Of a DNA stretch of 16,796 nt, positions 5,966 through 13,550 are shown piece by piece; the stretch's first letter is position 1; each line of letters begins with the position of its first letter. The DNA lies in contig WRKN01000032.1 of NCBI GenBank assembly GCA_009778055.1, positions 1 through 16,796 on the forward strand. The letters run 5' to 3'. The stretch is from Synergistaceae bacterium. GTDB lineage: Bacteria; Synergistota; Synergistia; Synergistales; Aminobacteriaceae. The translations under genes and the position numbers were made by a program. The notes beneath the pieces are model-generated. The model searched no databases. It was not told the DNA's origin and worked only from the letters and a program-made list of their open reading frames with translations.

Positions 5966-7182
5966 TAAAAAACCGCTTTTATCGCCCCAGCCATCAGGAG
6001 GGCGTTTTTGTTCTCCTTCACGTCGTGCACCCTCACCACCTGCGCGCGCCCTTCCATCAAGGCCGATACCGCCAATGTCCCGGCCAGCCGCTCATCTGTG
6101 CGGCCTGTGCCGGTTACTGTCCCGGTGAATTTTTTTCTGGAATACCCGAGGAGAATCGGGCGGCCGAATACGCTCAGGCTTTCAACTTCTTTGTGTATCA
6201 AAAGATTGTCCTCCGTCCGTTTTCCGAAACCCAGCCCCGGGTCAATTACGATACGTTCCTTTTGTAATCCGGCTTGTTCCGCTTCTTCTATCTTCATTTG
6301 AAAATACGCGTTCAACTCCCCCAGCAGGTTTTCGTAAGCAGGGGAGCGCTGCATGTCCCGAGGCGTGCCTTTGATGTGCGAGAGGACGTAGGGCAGCCCG
6401 CTTTGCGCCGCGCTTTTCAACATATCGGAATCCAGCGCGAAGCCGCTTATGTCGTTGATTATGTCCGCTCCGGCTTCGGCGGCGGCGAGAGCGACCTTCC
6501 CTTTATATGTGTCCGCCGATATCACGGCGTCCGGGAAGGAATTTCTGAGGGCCTTTATAGCGGGAATGAGGCGCTTGAGTTCCTCCTCCTCCGAAACAGG
6601 AGTTGAGCCGGGGCGCGTAGACTCCGCGCCAATATCCACCATGTCGGTGCCGTCCGCCAGCATAGCGCCGGCTCTCTCCAGAATATCGTCCAGACCCGCG
6701 GCGCGGCTTGACGCATGGAAGGAGTCGTCCGTGAGGTTCAGTATACCCATTACTTTTGTACGGGCATCCAGACGCAGCTCGCGTCCTCCGGGCAAAGGTA
6801 AAACCCACGCGTCTTTCCCCGCGTTGTCCAGCGCGGAGCGCAACCCTTCGCGCAGCGCCTTGAGCCCCCAGCAGTCCATTGCTTCCATTTTTTTAAGGAG
6901 GGCGTTCAGCTCGCCGTCCGTAGCGACCAACAACACGTCACTCGTATCAGTCTTTGCGTCTATGACGTGCATTCCCACCACGGCGTCTCCGCCGCGTGCC
7001 AATAGTTCCTGCTTCATGTAGGCCGCGGCCCGGAAGTCCGCTTGCTCGACAAAAATATGGCGAGTACGCCGCTTGGGCTGAAAATAAGCGCCGGCCCGCG
7101 GATCCGCGCCTATCCGTTCCATAGCGGCGCAAAGGTCCTGGGGAAAGCGTATATTTAATGGGTAAATACGCGCCGCGCTCAA
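5965..7182 (-). CDS. folP: FolP, dihydropteroate synthase with N-terminal extension domain
   Basis: Condenses dihydropterin pyrophosphate with p-aminobenzoate; the sulfonamide target. At 405 residues it is about 130 longer than the usual enzyme. The TIM-barrel synthase domain begins near 140 (KVMGILNLTDDSF) and includes ESTRPGS, ADTYK, INDISG, DPGLGFGK and the LLGYSRKKF region. Residues 1-120 form the extra alpha/beta domain found in FolP of several deep-branching bacteria. Loop 1 reads NLTDDSF where most enzymes have NVTPDSF, and SHIKGTP replaces the usual MHMRGTP. The apparent start is TTG at 7182, 6 bp after the upstream stop and with no clear Shine-Dalgarno sequence, so it may rely on coupling; the exact start is uncertain. 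Downstream folK overlaps by one base. Confidence 0.94.
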   Translation of the reverse strand: MSAARIYPLNIRFPQDLCAAMERIGADPRAGAYFQPKRRTRHIFVEQADFRAAAYMKQELLARGGDAVVGMHVIDAKTDTSDVLLVATDGELNALLKKMEAMDCWGLKALREGLRSALDNAGKDAWVLPLPGGRELRLDARTKVMGILNLTDDSFHASSRAAGLDDILERAGAMLADGTDMVDIGAESTRPGSTPVSEEEELKRLIPAIKALRNSFPDAVISADTYKGKVALAAAEAGADIINDISGFALDSDMLKSAAQSGLPYVLSHIKGTPRDMQRSPAYENLLGELNAYFQMKIEEAEQAGLQKERIVIDPGLGFGKRTEDNLLIHKEVESLSVFGRPILLGYSRKKFTGTVTGTGRTDERLAGTLAVSALMEGRAQVVRVHDVKENKNALLMAGAIKAVF

Positions 7183-7188
7183 TTGGAA

Positions 7189-7719
7189 TTATTGAGATAC
7201 CGACACGTCTTCAAAGACAAAGGGATAGTCATTGATAATCACGGTAGCGTTTTTCAAGGTCGGCGTAAGTACATTTCTGTTTGCGACCAGGTATCTGACC
7301 ATTATTTTGTAGGGTTGATTCGCCACAATTTCTTGGGAGCTTCTGAATTGATCATCGATGTGAACGCCGAATTGCAGCGTATCTAGCCGCTGAGCCCTTG
7401 CGACGTCACGTCCGCCGCTCTGATGAGAAAATAACGCCATTGATATTTCCGCGTCATTGGCATCTATCAGCTTCGATTCGGCGGCATTGACTGAAATGCT
7501 GTTGTTCCTGGACGAGATCATGCTGTAATGTACTTCCACAATGAATGTGTTTCTGTCTTCCCTGCGCTGCTCGGCTCCTTCGAACGTGACTTCCAGACCG
7601 CTCCTTGTAATATTTACCTGATACTCAGCCTCTGCTATGTCACTGGCGGCCACCAAAACCAGCATAGTCACCACCGCCAAAACCAACGCCGCTTTTTTGC
7701 AAACTTTCACCAACATCAT
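7189..7719 (-). CDS. Exported protein of unknown function heading the folP-folK operon
   Basis: A 176-residue protein with a clear N-terminal signal (MMLVKVCKKAALVLAVVTML, cleavage probably near IAEA, about residue 31). The mature part is rich in predicted beta-strand, for example FIVEVHYSMISSRNNSISVN followed by SKLIDANDAEISM. This loosely recalls the immunoglobulin-like fold of DUF4352-type lipoproteins, but I cannot assign a family and there is no lipobox. GGAGG lies 6 nt before the first of two tandem ATGs. A predicted promoter stands just upstream and the stop is 6 bp from the folP start, so it is probably co-transcribed with folP and folK. No functional link with folate is evident. Confidence 0.8.
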   Translation of the reverse strand: MMLVKVCKKAALVLAVVTMLVLVAASDIAEAEYQVNITRSGLEVTFEGAEQRREDRNTFIVEVHYSMISSRNNSISVNAAESKLIDANDAEISMALFSHQSGGRDVARAQRLDTLQFGVHIDDQFRSSQEIVANQPYKIMVRYLVANRNVLTPTLKNATVIINDYPFVFEDVSVSQ

Positions 7720-7756
7720 TAAACACCTCCGTAAAAATAAGGACTCTCTGACTATG

Positions 7757-7785
7757 ATAATACTAATTTTTTATTGTACAATCAA
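7757..7785 (-). promoter_or_regulatory. Predicted promoter of the exported-protein-folP-folK operon
   Basis: TTGATT (7785-7780), 17-bp spacer, TATTAT (7762-7757), about 30 nt upstream of the tandem ATG. It shares the 235-bp gap 7720-7954 with the divergent hrcA promoter and CIRCE; I saw no further gene or RNA in that gap. Confidence 0.55.
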
Positions 7786-7852
7786 CCGCCGCAATAAAAT
7801 CCGTCGATTCCCCTTCCAGGTACGTAGTAATCCCTAATATTACCCGCTTATA

Positions 7853-7881
7853 TTGACAATAATACAAGTGATTGCTAATCT
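7853..7881 (+). promoter_or_regulatory. Predicted sigma-A-type promoter of the hrcA operon
   Basis: Perfect TTGACA (7853-7858), then 17 bp, then TAATCT (7876-7881). The -10 matches only 3 of 6 consensus bases. CIRCE starts 18 bp after it, a usual place for HrcA control. A second TTGACA at 7892 touches CIRCE but has no suitable -10. Confidence 0.4.
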
Positions 7882-7899
7882 ACCCATAGACTTGACATA

Positions 7900-7926
7900 T
7901 TGGCACTCATACACACAGAGTGCTAA
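7900..7926 (+). promoter_or_regulatory. CIRCE element, HrcA operator
   Basis: TTGGCACTC, a 9-bp spacer, then GAGTGCTAA. The consensus is TTAGCACTC-N9-GAGTGCTAA, so only one base of the left arm differs. It lies 28 bp before the hrcA start and marks the operon as a class I heat-shock regulon repressed by HrcA with GroE help. Confidence 0.97.
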
Positions 7927-7954
7927 TCACGGAGTCTGGGAGGTGAATCTCGTA

Positions 7955-8971
7955 ATGTTGACGGAAAGACAGTTGGGAATAGTGCTGGCGGTTGTGTATG
8001 AGTATATAAAAACCGGGGAACCGGCCGGGTCGAGGACCATCACGAAAAAATACATAAAGGGGCTCAGTCCGGCCACTATACGCAACGAAATGTCCGATCT
8101 GGAGGAGATGGGGTATTTTTATCAGCCTCATACCTCGTCGGGGCGTCTGCCTACGGCAAAGTCGTACCGTGTTTACGTAGATTCCGTCACCTCGCGAGAG
8201 CGTCTGCGGCCCCGGGAAGTCGGCGAGTGGCAGAGGGAGATAGAAAACCGGCGCAGCGGAATAGAAGATCTCATGAACTACGTCACGCACATGCTGTCCC
8301 GGCTTACGAATTACGTTGGCGTGGCGGCTATGACCGGGCTCGACGACACGGAGATTCAGCATATAGACCTCATGCCGCTGGGGGGGACTCACATTCTGGC
8401 CTTGATAGTCCTGAAGGGGGGACTGGTGCATCACTCGCAGTTCTCCCTGCCGTGCGAAATCGAGCCGGGTGTTATAGAGGAACTGACGAGGCGCATCAAC
8501 ACCGTCGCCTCGGGGCGTTCGTGGCTTGAGGTCAGGGGCGTTCTGTACGATTTCGTCCTGAATGGGCTGGAGGACGTGGAAGAGTCATGCCGGATGGCAA
8601 TCCGCGAGCTGGATAACTTCCTGACCATGCAGAACTACCGCTTCTTTAGCTGCGGGGCGCAGCATATCCTGAACCTGCCGCATTTTCAAACCCTGGGGCG
8701 GCTTCAGGCGGTTTTGTCGCTTTTGGAGCAGGAGAAGCCTCTGGCAAACCTTGTTCATCGCTGCCGCGTTTCCGCGACTCTAAAAGTGAGCCTGGGTGAG
8801 GAAAACGACGTGGAGGGAGTCAAGGGCATGGGAGAAAACGCCATGATTTTAATTCCGGCGCACGCGCGGCAGCAAAAGGCCGTGCTGGGCCTCATAGGGC
8901 CGCTGCGCATGGATTACGAACGATCTATCAACATTTTGGAAGCAATGGTGGATGCCTTAGGCAAAAAGTAG
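7955..8971 (+). CDS. hrcA: HrcA, heat-inducible transcription repressor
   Basis: HrcA binds CIRCE and represses its own operon until heat titrates GroEL. The ATG at 7955 gives 338 residues, the usual size. The N-terminal winged helix (MLTERQLGIVLAVVYEYIKT, then GSRTITKKY and LSPATIRNEMSDLEEMGYFY) is followed by the family-specific HTSSGRLPTAKSYRVYVD; the C-terminal part carries the dimerisation and GAF-like regions. GGGAGGTGA precedes the start at a spacing of about 11 nt. The open frame continues upstream through CIRCE, but those residues have no family similarity. The last codons and stop fall in a 19-bp tandem repeat. It heads grpE-dnaK-dnaJ-cbpA. Confidence 0.97.
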   Translation: MLTERQLGIVLAVVYEYIKTGEPAGSRTITKKYIKGLSPATIRNEMSDLEEMGYFYQPHTSSGRLPTAKSYRVYVDSVTSRERLRPREVGEWQREIENRRSGIEDLMNYVTHMLSRLTNYVGVAAMTGLDDTEIQHIDLMPLGGTHILALIVLKGGLVHHSQFSLPCEIEPGVIEELTRRINTVASGRSWLEVRGVLYDFVLNGLEDVEESCRMAIRELDNFLTMQNYRFFSCGAQHILNLPHFQTLGRLQAVLSLLEQEKPLANLVHRCRVSATLKVSLGEENDVEGVKGMGENAMILIPAHARQQKAVLGLIGPLRMDYERSINILEAMVDALGKK

Positions 8972-9005
8972 GCAAAAAGGCAAAAAGTAGACAAAAAGGC
9001 AAAAA
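8960..9005 (+). repeat. 19-bp A-rich tandem repeat across the hrcA stop
   Basis: GGCAAAAAGTAGGCAAAAA (8960-8978) is repeated at 8979-8997 with one change (GG to GA), followed by a third partial copy GGCAAAAA (8998-9005). It spans the hrcA stop codon (TAG 8969-8971) and most of the hrcA-grpE gap. Confidence 0.8.
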
Positions 9006-9024
9006 AGCACGAGGAGAGGATGTC

Positions 9025-9561
9025 ATGCCGGAAATGCCGGAAGAGAATTTTGAAGTATTTATGGACGACCCGGCAGGGGAGGGGAGCGAGGCCGGAAACG
9101 AAGCCGGCGAGCGGGATTCTGAAATGGAGGAATTGAGGAATCAGCTCGCGGCGGCTAGGGCCGACCTTTACAATTACAGACAGCGCGCGGAGCGTGAGCG
9201 CGTGAAAAGCAGAAAACTGATCGCCGAGGATAAAACGGCCGAATTCTTGCCGGTGCTGGACAATCTTGACAGGGCGCTCAACGTGCCGGAAGACGGCGCG
9301 GCCAAAGACGTTCTCATAGGCGTGCGCATGGTTCGGCGTCAATTTTTGTCGGTTCTGGAAAACTCGGATGTGACGGTTATTCCGGCGGAGGGGTGTTCTT
9401 TCGACCCTTTGCTGCACGATGCCGTTGAGACGGAATTTGTCGAGGCCCCCGAGCAAAACGGGCTTGTACTGCTCGAACTGATGCGCGGTTACCGGACGCC
9501 TGAACGCGTACTGCGTCCCGCTCAGGTGCGGGTTGGAAAACTTAGAAACCAGGAGGAATAA
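9025..9561 (+). CDS. grpE: GrpE, nucleotide exchange factor for DnaK
   Basis: GrpE releases ADP from DnaK and so sets the pace of the chaperone cycle. It has 178 residues: an acidic N-terminus (1-35), a long coiled coil (about 35-75, EELRNQLAAARADLYNYRQR), the helical region LPVLDNLDRAL, then the C-terminal beta domain ending in the signature YRTPERVLRPAQVRVGK. GAGGAG precedes the ATG. The stop is 4 bp before the dnaK start. The coiled coil appears somewhat short, which is usual outside Proteobacteria. Expression is expected under CIRCE control. Confidence 0.97.
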   Translation: MPEMPEENFEVFMDDPAGEGSEAGNEAGERDSEMEELRNQLAAARADLYNYRQRAERERVKSRKLIAEDKTAEFLPVLDNLDRALNVPEDGAAKDVLIGVRMVRRQFLSVLENSDVTVIPAEGCSFDPLLHDAVETEFVEAPEQNGLVLLELMRGYRTPERVLRPAQVRVGKLRNQEE

Positions 9562-9565
9562 ACTT

Positions 9566-11398
9566 ATGGCTAAAGTGGTAGGGATCGATTTGGGAACGAC
9601 CAACAGTTGCATCTCCGTTCAGGAGGGCGACCAGACGACGATTATAACGAACGCGGAGGGCACGAGGACGACTCCGTCCGTGGTGGCCTTTACGAAGGAA
9701 GGGGAGCGCCTGGTCGGGCAGCTCGCGAAACGTCAGGCGATCGTCAACTCCGACAGGACGGTCATGTCCATCAAGCGCGAGATGGGGACGGAATACCGCG
9801 TCACCATAGACGACAAAAAATATACGCCGCAGGAAATTTCCGCTATGATCCTGCAAAAACTGAAACGCGACGCCGAAGATTACCTGGGCGAACCGGTGAA
9901 GCAGGCGGTCATAACCGTTCCGGCGTACTTCACCGACGCGCAGCGTCAGGCCACGAAAGACGCCGGCACTATCGCCGGGCTGGAGGTTTTGCGCATCATC
10001 AACGAACCCACCGCCGCCTGCCTGGCTTACGGTGAAAATAAGCAGGAAGAGCACAAAATTCTCGTGTTTGACCTGGGCGGCGGTACTTTCGACGTTTCGA
10101 TTCTGGACGTGGGGGAGGGCGTGTTCGAGGTGCTGGCGACGGCCGGGGACAACCGGCTGGGCGGAGACGACTGGGACAACTGCATCGTGGAGTGGATGAC
10201 GGCTGAGTTCAAGAAAACAGAGGGCGTTGACCTCAAGAGCGACCGCATGGCGATGCAGCGTTTGCGCGAGGCTGCGGAAAAGGCTAAAGTGGAGCTTTCC
10301 TCCATGATGGAGACAACGATATCGCTGCCTTTCATAACCGCGAACCAGAGCGGCCCGAAACACCTGGAGATGAAACTTTCCCGCTCCAAGTTCGAGGAAA
10401 TGAGCGCGGGGCTTATCGACCGCGTGGTAAAACCCGCTCAGCGCGCCATAGATGACTCCGGCCTGAAAACCAGCGAGATAGACAAGATACTCCTGGTAGG
10501 CGGCTCGACCCGTATGCCGATGGTGCAGAAAAAGATAATGGACCTGCTGGGCAAGGAGGCAACCAAAGGGATCAACCCCGACGAGTGCGTGGCGGCCGGC
10601 GCGGCCATACAGGGCGCGATACTGAAAGGCGACCACAAGGACATAGTGCTTGTGGACGTTACGCCGCTTTCGCTTGGCTTGGAAACCCTGGGGGGCGTGT
10701 TCACCAAGATAATAGAGCGCAACACCGCCATCCCCGTTTCCAAAAGCCAGGTTTTCACCACGGCGGGCAACAGCCAGACGCAGGTGGAGATAATGGTCTT
10801 GCAGGGAGAGCGGGCAATGGCCGGCGACAACGTGAAGTTGGGGCAATTCACCCTTGACGGCATACCTCCCGCCCCGCGCGGTGTCCCACAGATCGAGGTG
10901 ACGTTCAATATCGACGTCAACGGTATTCTCAACGTATCCGCCAAGGACAAGGGCACGGGCAAGAACCAGAAGATAACGATACAGTCCTCGAACCTCTCCA
11001 AAGAAGACATAGAGCGCATGAAAAACGACGCCGAGACCCACGCGGACGAGGACAACAAGAAACGCGAGGAGGCGGAGGCCCGCAACGAAGCGGACAGCGC
11101 CGTTTTCGCGGCGGAGAAACTGATGTCCGACCTGGGGGACAAGATGACGGCCGACGAAAAGGGCAAGGTCAACTCCCGCATAGAGGACTTGAAAAAGGCT
11201 CTGGACTCAGGCGACCCGGCCCGTATGAAGAGCGCCAAGGCCGACTTGGACAATACCCTGCAGGAGTTCTCCACCAGGCTTTACCAGCAGGCCGGTTCCG
11301 AAGCCGGGACGTCCGATGTCGGAGCTTCTTCTCCGGACGGTTCCTCGTCCGGCGGAGACACTGTGGACGCCGAGTTCACCGACCAGGGGGCGAATTAG
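9566..11398 (+). CDS. dnaK: DnaK, Hsp70 chaperone
   Basis: ATP-dependent cytosolic Hsp70 of 610 residues. The ATPase domain starts MAKVVGIDLGTTNS and shows VPAYFTDAQRQATKDAG, INEPTAACLAYG, the phosphate loop DLGGGTFDVSIL and VGGSTRMPMVQ. The linker DVTPLSLGLETLGG leads to the substrate-binding domain (ERNTAIPVSKSQVF, FDINGILNVSAKDKGTG-like block) and the helical lid. The loop after LAKRQAIVNSDRTVMSIKREMG lacks the roughly 24-residue insert of proteobacterial DnaK, useful for placing the organism. The tail is Gly/Ser-rich and ends near VDAEFTDQ, a DnaK-type end. The ATG at 9566 has AGGAGG 9 nt upstream. It lies 3 bp before dnaJ. Confidence 0.99.
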   Translation: MAKVVGIDLGTTNSCISVQEGDQTTIITNAEGTRTTPSVVAFTKEGERLVGQLAKRQAIVNSDRTVMSIKREMGTEYRVTIDDKKYTPQEISAMILQKLKRDAEDYLGEPVKQAVITVPAYFTDAQRQATKDAGTIAGLEVLRIINEPTAACLAYGENKQEEHKILVFDLGGGTFDVSILDVGEGVFEVLATAGDNRLGGDDWDNCIVEWMTAEFKKTEGVDLKSDRMAMQRLREAAEKAKVELSSMMETTISLPFITANQSGPKHLEMKLSRSKFEEMSAGLIDRVVKPAQRAIDDSGLKTSEIDKILLVGGSTRMPMVQKKIMDLLGKEATKGINPDECVAAGAAIQGAILKGDHKDIVLVDVTPLSLGLETLGGVFTKIIERNTAIPVSKSQVFTTAGNSQTQVEIMVLQGERAMAGDNVKLGQFTLDGIPPAPRGVPQIEVTFNIDVNGILNVSAKDKGTGKNQKITIQSSNLSKEDIERMKNDAETHADEDNKKREEAEARNEADSAVFAAEKLMSDLGDKMTADEKGKVNSRIEDLKKALDSGDPARMKSAKADLDNTLQEFSTRLYQQAGSEAGTSDVGASSPDGSSSGGDTVDAEFTDQGAN

Positions 11399-11401
11399 TA
11401 A

Positions 11402-12547
11402 TTGGAAGACCTGTACCGGATATTGGGCGTTGCGAGAAACGCTTCTCAGGCGGAGATAAAAAAAGTTTACCGTCAGCTTGTCCGTCAGTACCATCCGGAC
11501 ACAAACAAGGACAACCCGGAGGCTGAGGAAAAGTTTAAAAAAATCAACGCGGCTTACTCCGTTTTGGGCGATCCGGAAAAACGCGCCCGCTACGACCAGT
11601 TTGGCACGGCCGATGGCGGGCAAAACCCTTTTGGCGGCGGCTTCGAGGGCGGTTTTGGAGGCGGATTCGGCGACCTTTTCGGAGATCTCTTCGAGCAGGT
11701 TTTCGGCGCGGGGATGGGTGGTATGGGCGGACGCCGCGCCGACCCCACCGCCCCCCGGCGCGGTTCCGACCTCGAAATGGGGGTAAGGGTCACGCTGTTG
11801 GAGGCCGCCAATGGAGCTACCCACAACTTGGAAATTCCGCGCTGGGACACCTGCGCCGCCTGCGGAGGCAACGGAGCAAAGCCGGGAACCTCGCCGCAGA
11901 TCTGCGACAAGTGCGGAGGGCGGGGGCAGGTCGAAACCGTCCAGCGCACGCCTTTTGGGCAGTTCATGTCTGTAAACGCCTGCCCAAACTGCCAGGGCAA
12001 GGGGAAAATCATACAGGAGCGATGCCCGGACTGCGGCGGCCGAGGACAGATACGGCAAAAGCATAAAGTGGAGGTAAAAATTCCCGCCGGGGTAGAGATC
12101 GGAACGCGCCTGCGCATAGCGGGCGAGGGAGAAAGCGGCTTGAACGGCGGGCCTCACGGCGACCTGTTTCTTGTAATAGACGTTGAGCGGCACAAAGATT
12201 TCGAGCGTGACGGAGGCGACCTCCACAGCCGTCTTACGCTGACGTACCCTCAGGCCGTGCTGGGCACGTCGGTGTATATTCCGACTCTTATAGACGGTGA
12301 CGAAAAAATTGACGTCCCCGCCGGGACTTCGCATGGGCGCATACTCAAGGTCAAAGGCAGGGGAATGCCGCGCTTGCGCGGCCCCAGGGGGCGAGGCGAC
12401 CTTTATGTACACGTTTTCGTCGATATCCCGACGAAACTGACGGACAAACAGAAAGCGTTGATTCTTGACCTCGCCAATGAGATGAAGACGCCGACCGGAA
12501 CCGGGGAAGAGGGTCTTTTCAACAAATTCAAGAAACTCTTTGATTGA
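11402..12547 (+). CDS. dnaJ: DnaJ, class A J-protein co-chaperone
   Basis: Delivers clients to DnaK and stimulates its ATPase. All class A parts are present in 381 residues: J-domain with HPD at 31-33, Gly/Phe-rich linker (about 76-110), a zinc domain with four CxxCxGxG-type repeats starting at C151, C168, C194 and C208, and the C-terminal substrate-binding beta domains. The start is TTG, 3 bp after the dnaK stop, and the protein aligns from its first residues (MEDLYRILGV). AGGGGG in the dnaK end serves as ribosome site at about 11 nt. Translation is probably coupled with dnaK. It is followed after 18 bp by a second J-protein gene. Confidence 0.98.
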   Translation: MEDLYRILGVARNASQAEIKKVYRQLVRQYHPDTNKDNPEAEEKFKKINAAYSVLGDPEKRARYDQFGTADGGQNPFGGGFEGGFGGGFGDLFGDLFEQVFGAGMGGMGGRRADPTAPRRGSDLEMGVRVTLLEAANGATHNLEIPRWDTCAACGGNGAKPGTSPQICDKCGGRGQVETVQRTPFGQFMSVNACPNCQGKGKIIQERCPDCGGRGQIRQKHKVEVKIPAGVEIGTRLRIAGEGESGLNGGPHGDLFLVIDVERHKDFERDGGDLHSRLTLTYPQAVLGTSVYIPTLIDGDEKIDVPAGTSHGRILKVKGRGMPRLRGPRGRGDLYVHVFVDIPTKLTDKQKALILDLANEMKTPTGTGEEGLFNKFKKLFD

Positions 12548-12565
12548 TAAAAGGATTTAACGGAC

Positions 12566-13501
12566 ATGGGCTTACAGTACAAGGATTATTACGAAATTCT
12601 GGGAGTGACGCGCGCCGCGTCGCAGGACGATATCCGTAAGGCGTATCGCAAGCTGGCGAAACGGCATCACCCCGACGTGTCGAAAGAAAAGGACTCCGAC
12701 GCCCGTTATCGAGAGATAAACGAGGCTTATGAGGTATTGAAAGACCCGGACAAGCGGGTCAAGTATGATACCTTGGGGGCGGATTGGCAGCAGGGGCAGG
12801 ACTTCACGCCGCCGCCCGGCTGGGGGAATATGGGCGGCGGCGGGCATGTCGAATATGGAGGCGAATGGGACAGCTTCAGCGATTTTTTCAAAACTATTTT
12901 CGGCGGGTTGGGCGGCTTCGGCGGAGGAGGTTTTGGAGACGTTTTCAACGGGGCTTCCAGGTCTGGAAGGCGCGTAGTTCAGCAGCGCGACAGCGAAGTC
13001 GAGCTGGAGCTTTCGCTGGAGGACGCCGCAAGGGGAGGGCTTCACGCTTTTTCGCTGCGTTCCTCCGGGAGCAGCGTATCGCAGACCATCAACGTCAAGC
13101 TGCCCCGCGGAATAATCAACGGTTCGCGTATCCGCTTGCCGGGCAAGGCCCCCGGAGGAGGGGACATTTACGTCACGCTGCGCATAGCGCCGCATCCTGT
13201 ATTTGCGGCGGAAGGGCATAATCTGACCCGCGCGCTGAAAATAGAGCCGTGGCAGGCCGTTCTCGGAGGCACAGTCGCCGTTTCGACGCTGTTCGGCAGC
13301 GTCGACGTCAAGATTCCTCCCGGAATCCAGAACGGGCAAAAACTGAGGCTCAAAGGCAAAGGATTGCCAATGCGCGACAAAAACGGCGCCGGCGACGCTC
13401 TTAACGGCGACCTTTACGTGCGCGTCGAGGTCGGCATACCGAAGGTTCTTACGGAAAGGCAAAAAGAACTCTGGGAAGAACTGGCGAAATCGGGGCAATA
13501 A
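12566..13501 (+). CDS. CbpA-like class B J-protein co-chaperone
   Basis: A second J-protein of 311 residues. The J-domain (YKDYYEILGVTRAASQDDIR, HPD in HHPDVS) is intact. A Gly/Phe-rich linker (about 85-125, GGLGGFGGGGFGDVF) follows, then two C-terminal beta domains (VELELSLEDAARGG, PPGIQNGQKLRLKGKGLP). The cysteine-rich zinc domain of DnaJ is absent, which makes it class B, like E. coli CbpA. The ATG at 12566 follows the dnaJ stop by 18 bp with a weak AAAGG upstream. As the last gene of the CIRCE operon it is likely heat-induced with DnaK and DnaJ and works on the same DnaK. cbpA would be a fair name, but orthology to E. coli CbpA is not shown. Confidence 0.93.
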   Translation: MGLQYKDYYEILGVTRAASQDDIRKAYRKLAKRHHPDVSKEKDSDARYREINEAYEVLKDPDKRVKYDTLGADWQQGQDFTPPPGWGNMGGGGHVEYGGEWDSFSDFFKTIFGGLGGFGGGGFGDVFNGASRSGRRVVQQRDSEVELELSLEDAARGGLHAFSLRSSGSSVSQTINVKLPRGIINGSRIRLPGKAPGGGDIYVTLRIAPHPVFAAEGHNLTRALKIEPWQAVLGGTVAVSTLFGSVDVKIPPGIQNGQKLRLKGKGLPMRDKNGAGDALNGDLYVRVEVGIPKVLTERQKELWEELAKSGQ

Positions 13502-13550
13502 ACGCGCGGCGGGTTACAATATTTGCATTATAGGACATAATCTCTTTTCT

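Noticed and set aside
7892..7920. Second TTGACA, touching CIRCE, as the main hrcA promoter
   Set aside because: No acceptable -10 hexamer lies 16-18 bp downstream; the TTGACA at 7853 fits better although its -10 is also weak.
7853..7954. 34-residue N-terminal extension of HrcA reading through the promoter and CIRCE
   Set aside because: The DNA is regulatory, the residues are not HrcA-like and a ribosome site lies just before the ATG at 7955.
8960..9005. CRISPR-like repeat series
   Set aside because: Repeats are adjacent, very short, A-rich and without unique spacers, so this is a tandem repeat and not an array.
9542..11041. A 499-codon open frame on the minus strand opposite dnaK, and a similar 401-codon one at 11207-12412 opposite dnaJ
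   Set aside because: They are antisense to highly conserved genes, have no recognisable domains and show the low-complexity composition expected from complementing GC-rich codons.
13526..13549. Terminator between the second J-protein gene and mnmA (ATTAT-AGGAC-ATAAT followed by CTCTTTTCTT)
   Set aside because: The stem is only five A/T pairs, too weak to call, although some terminator is expected between these convergent genes.
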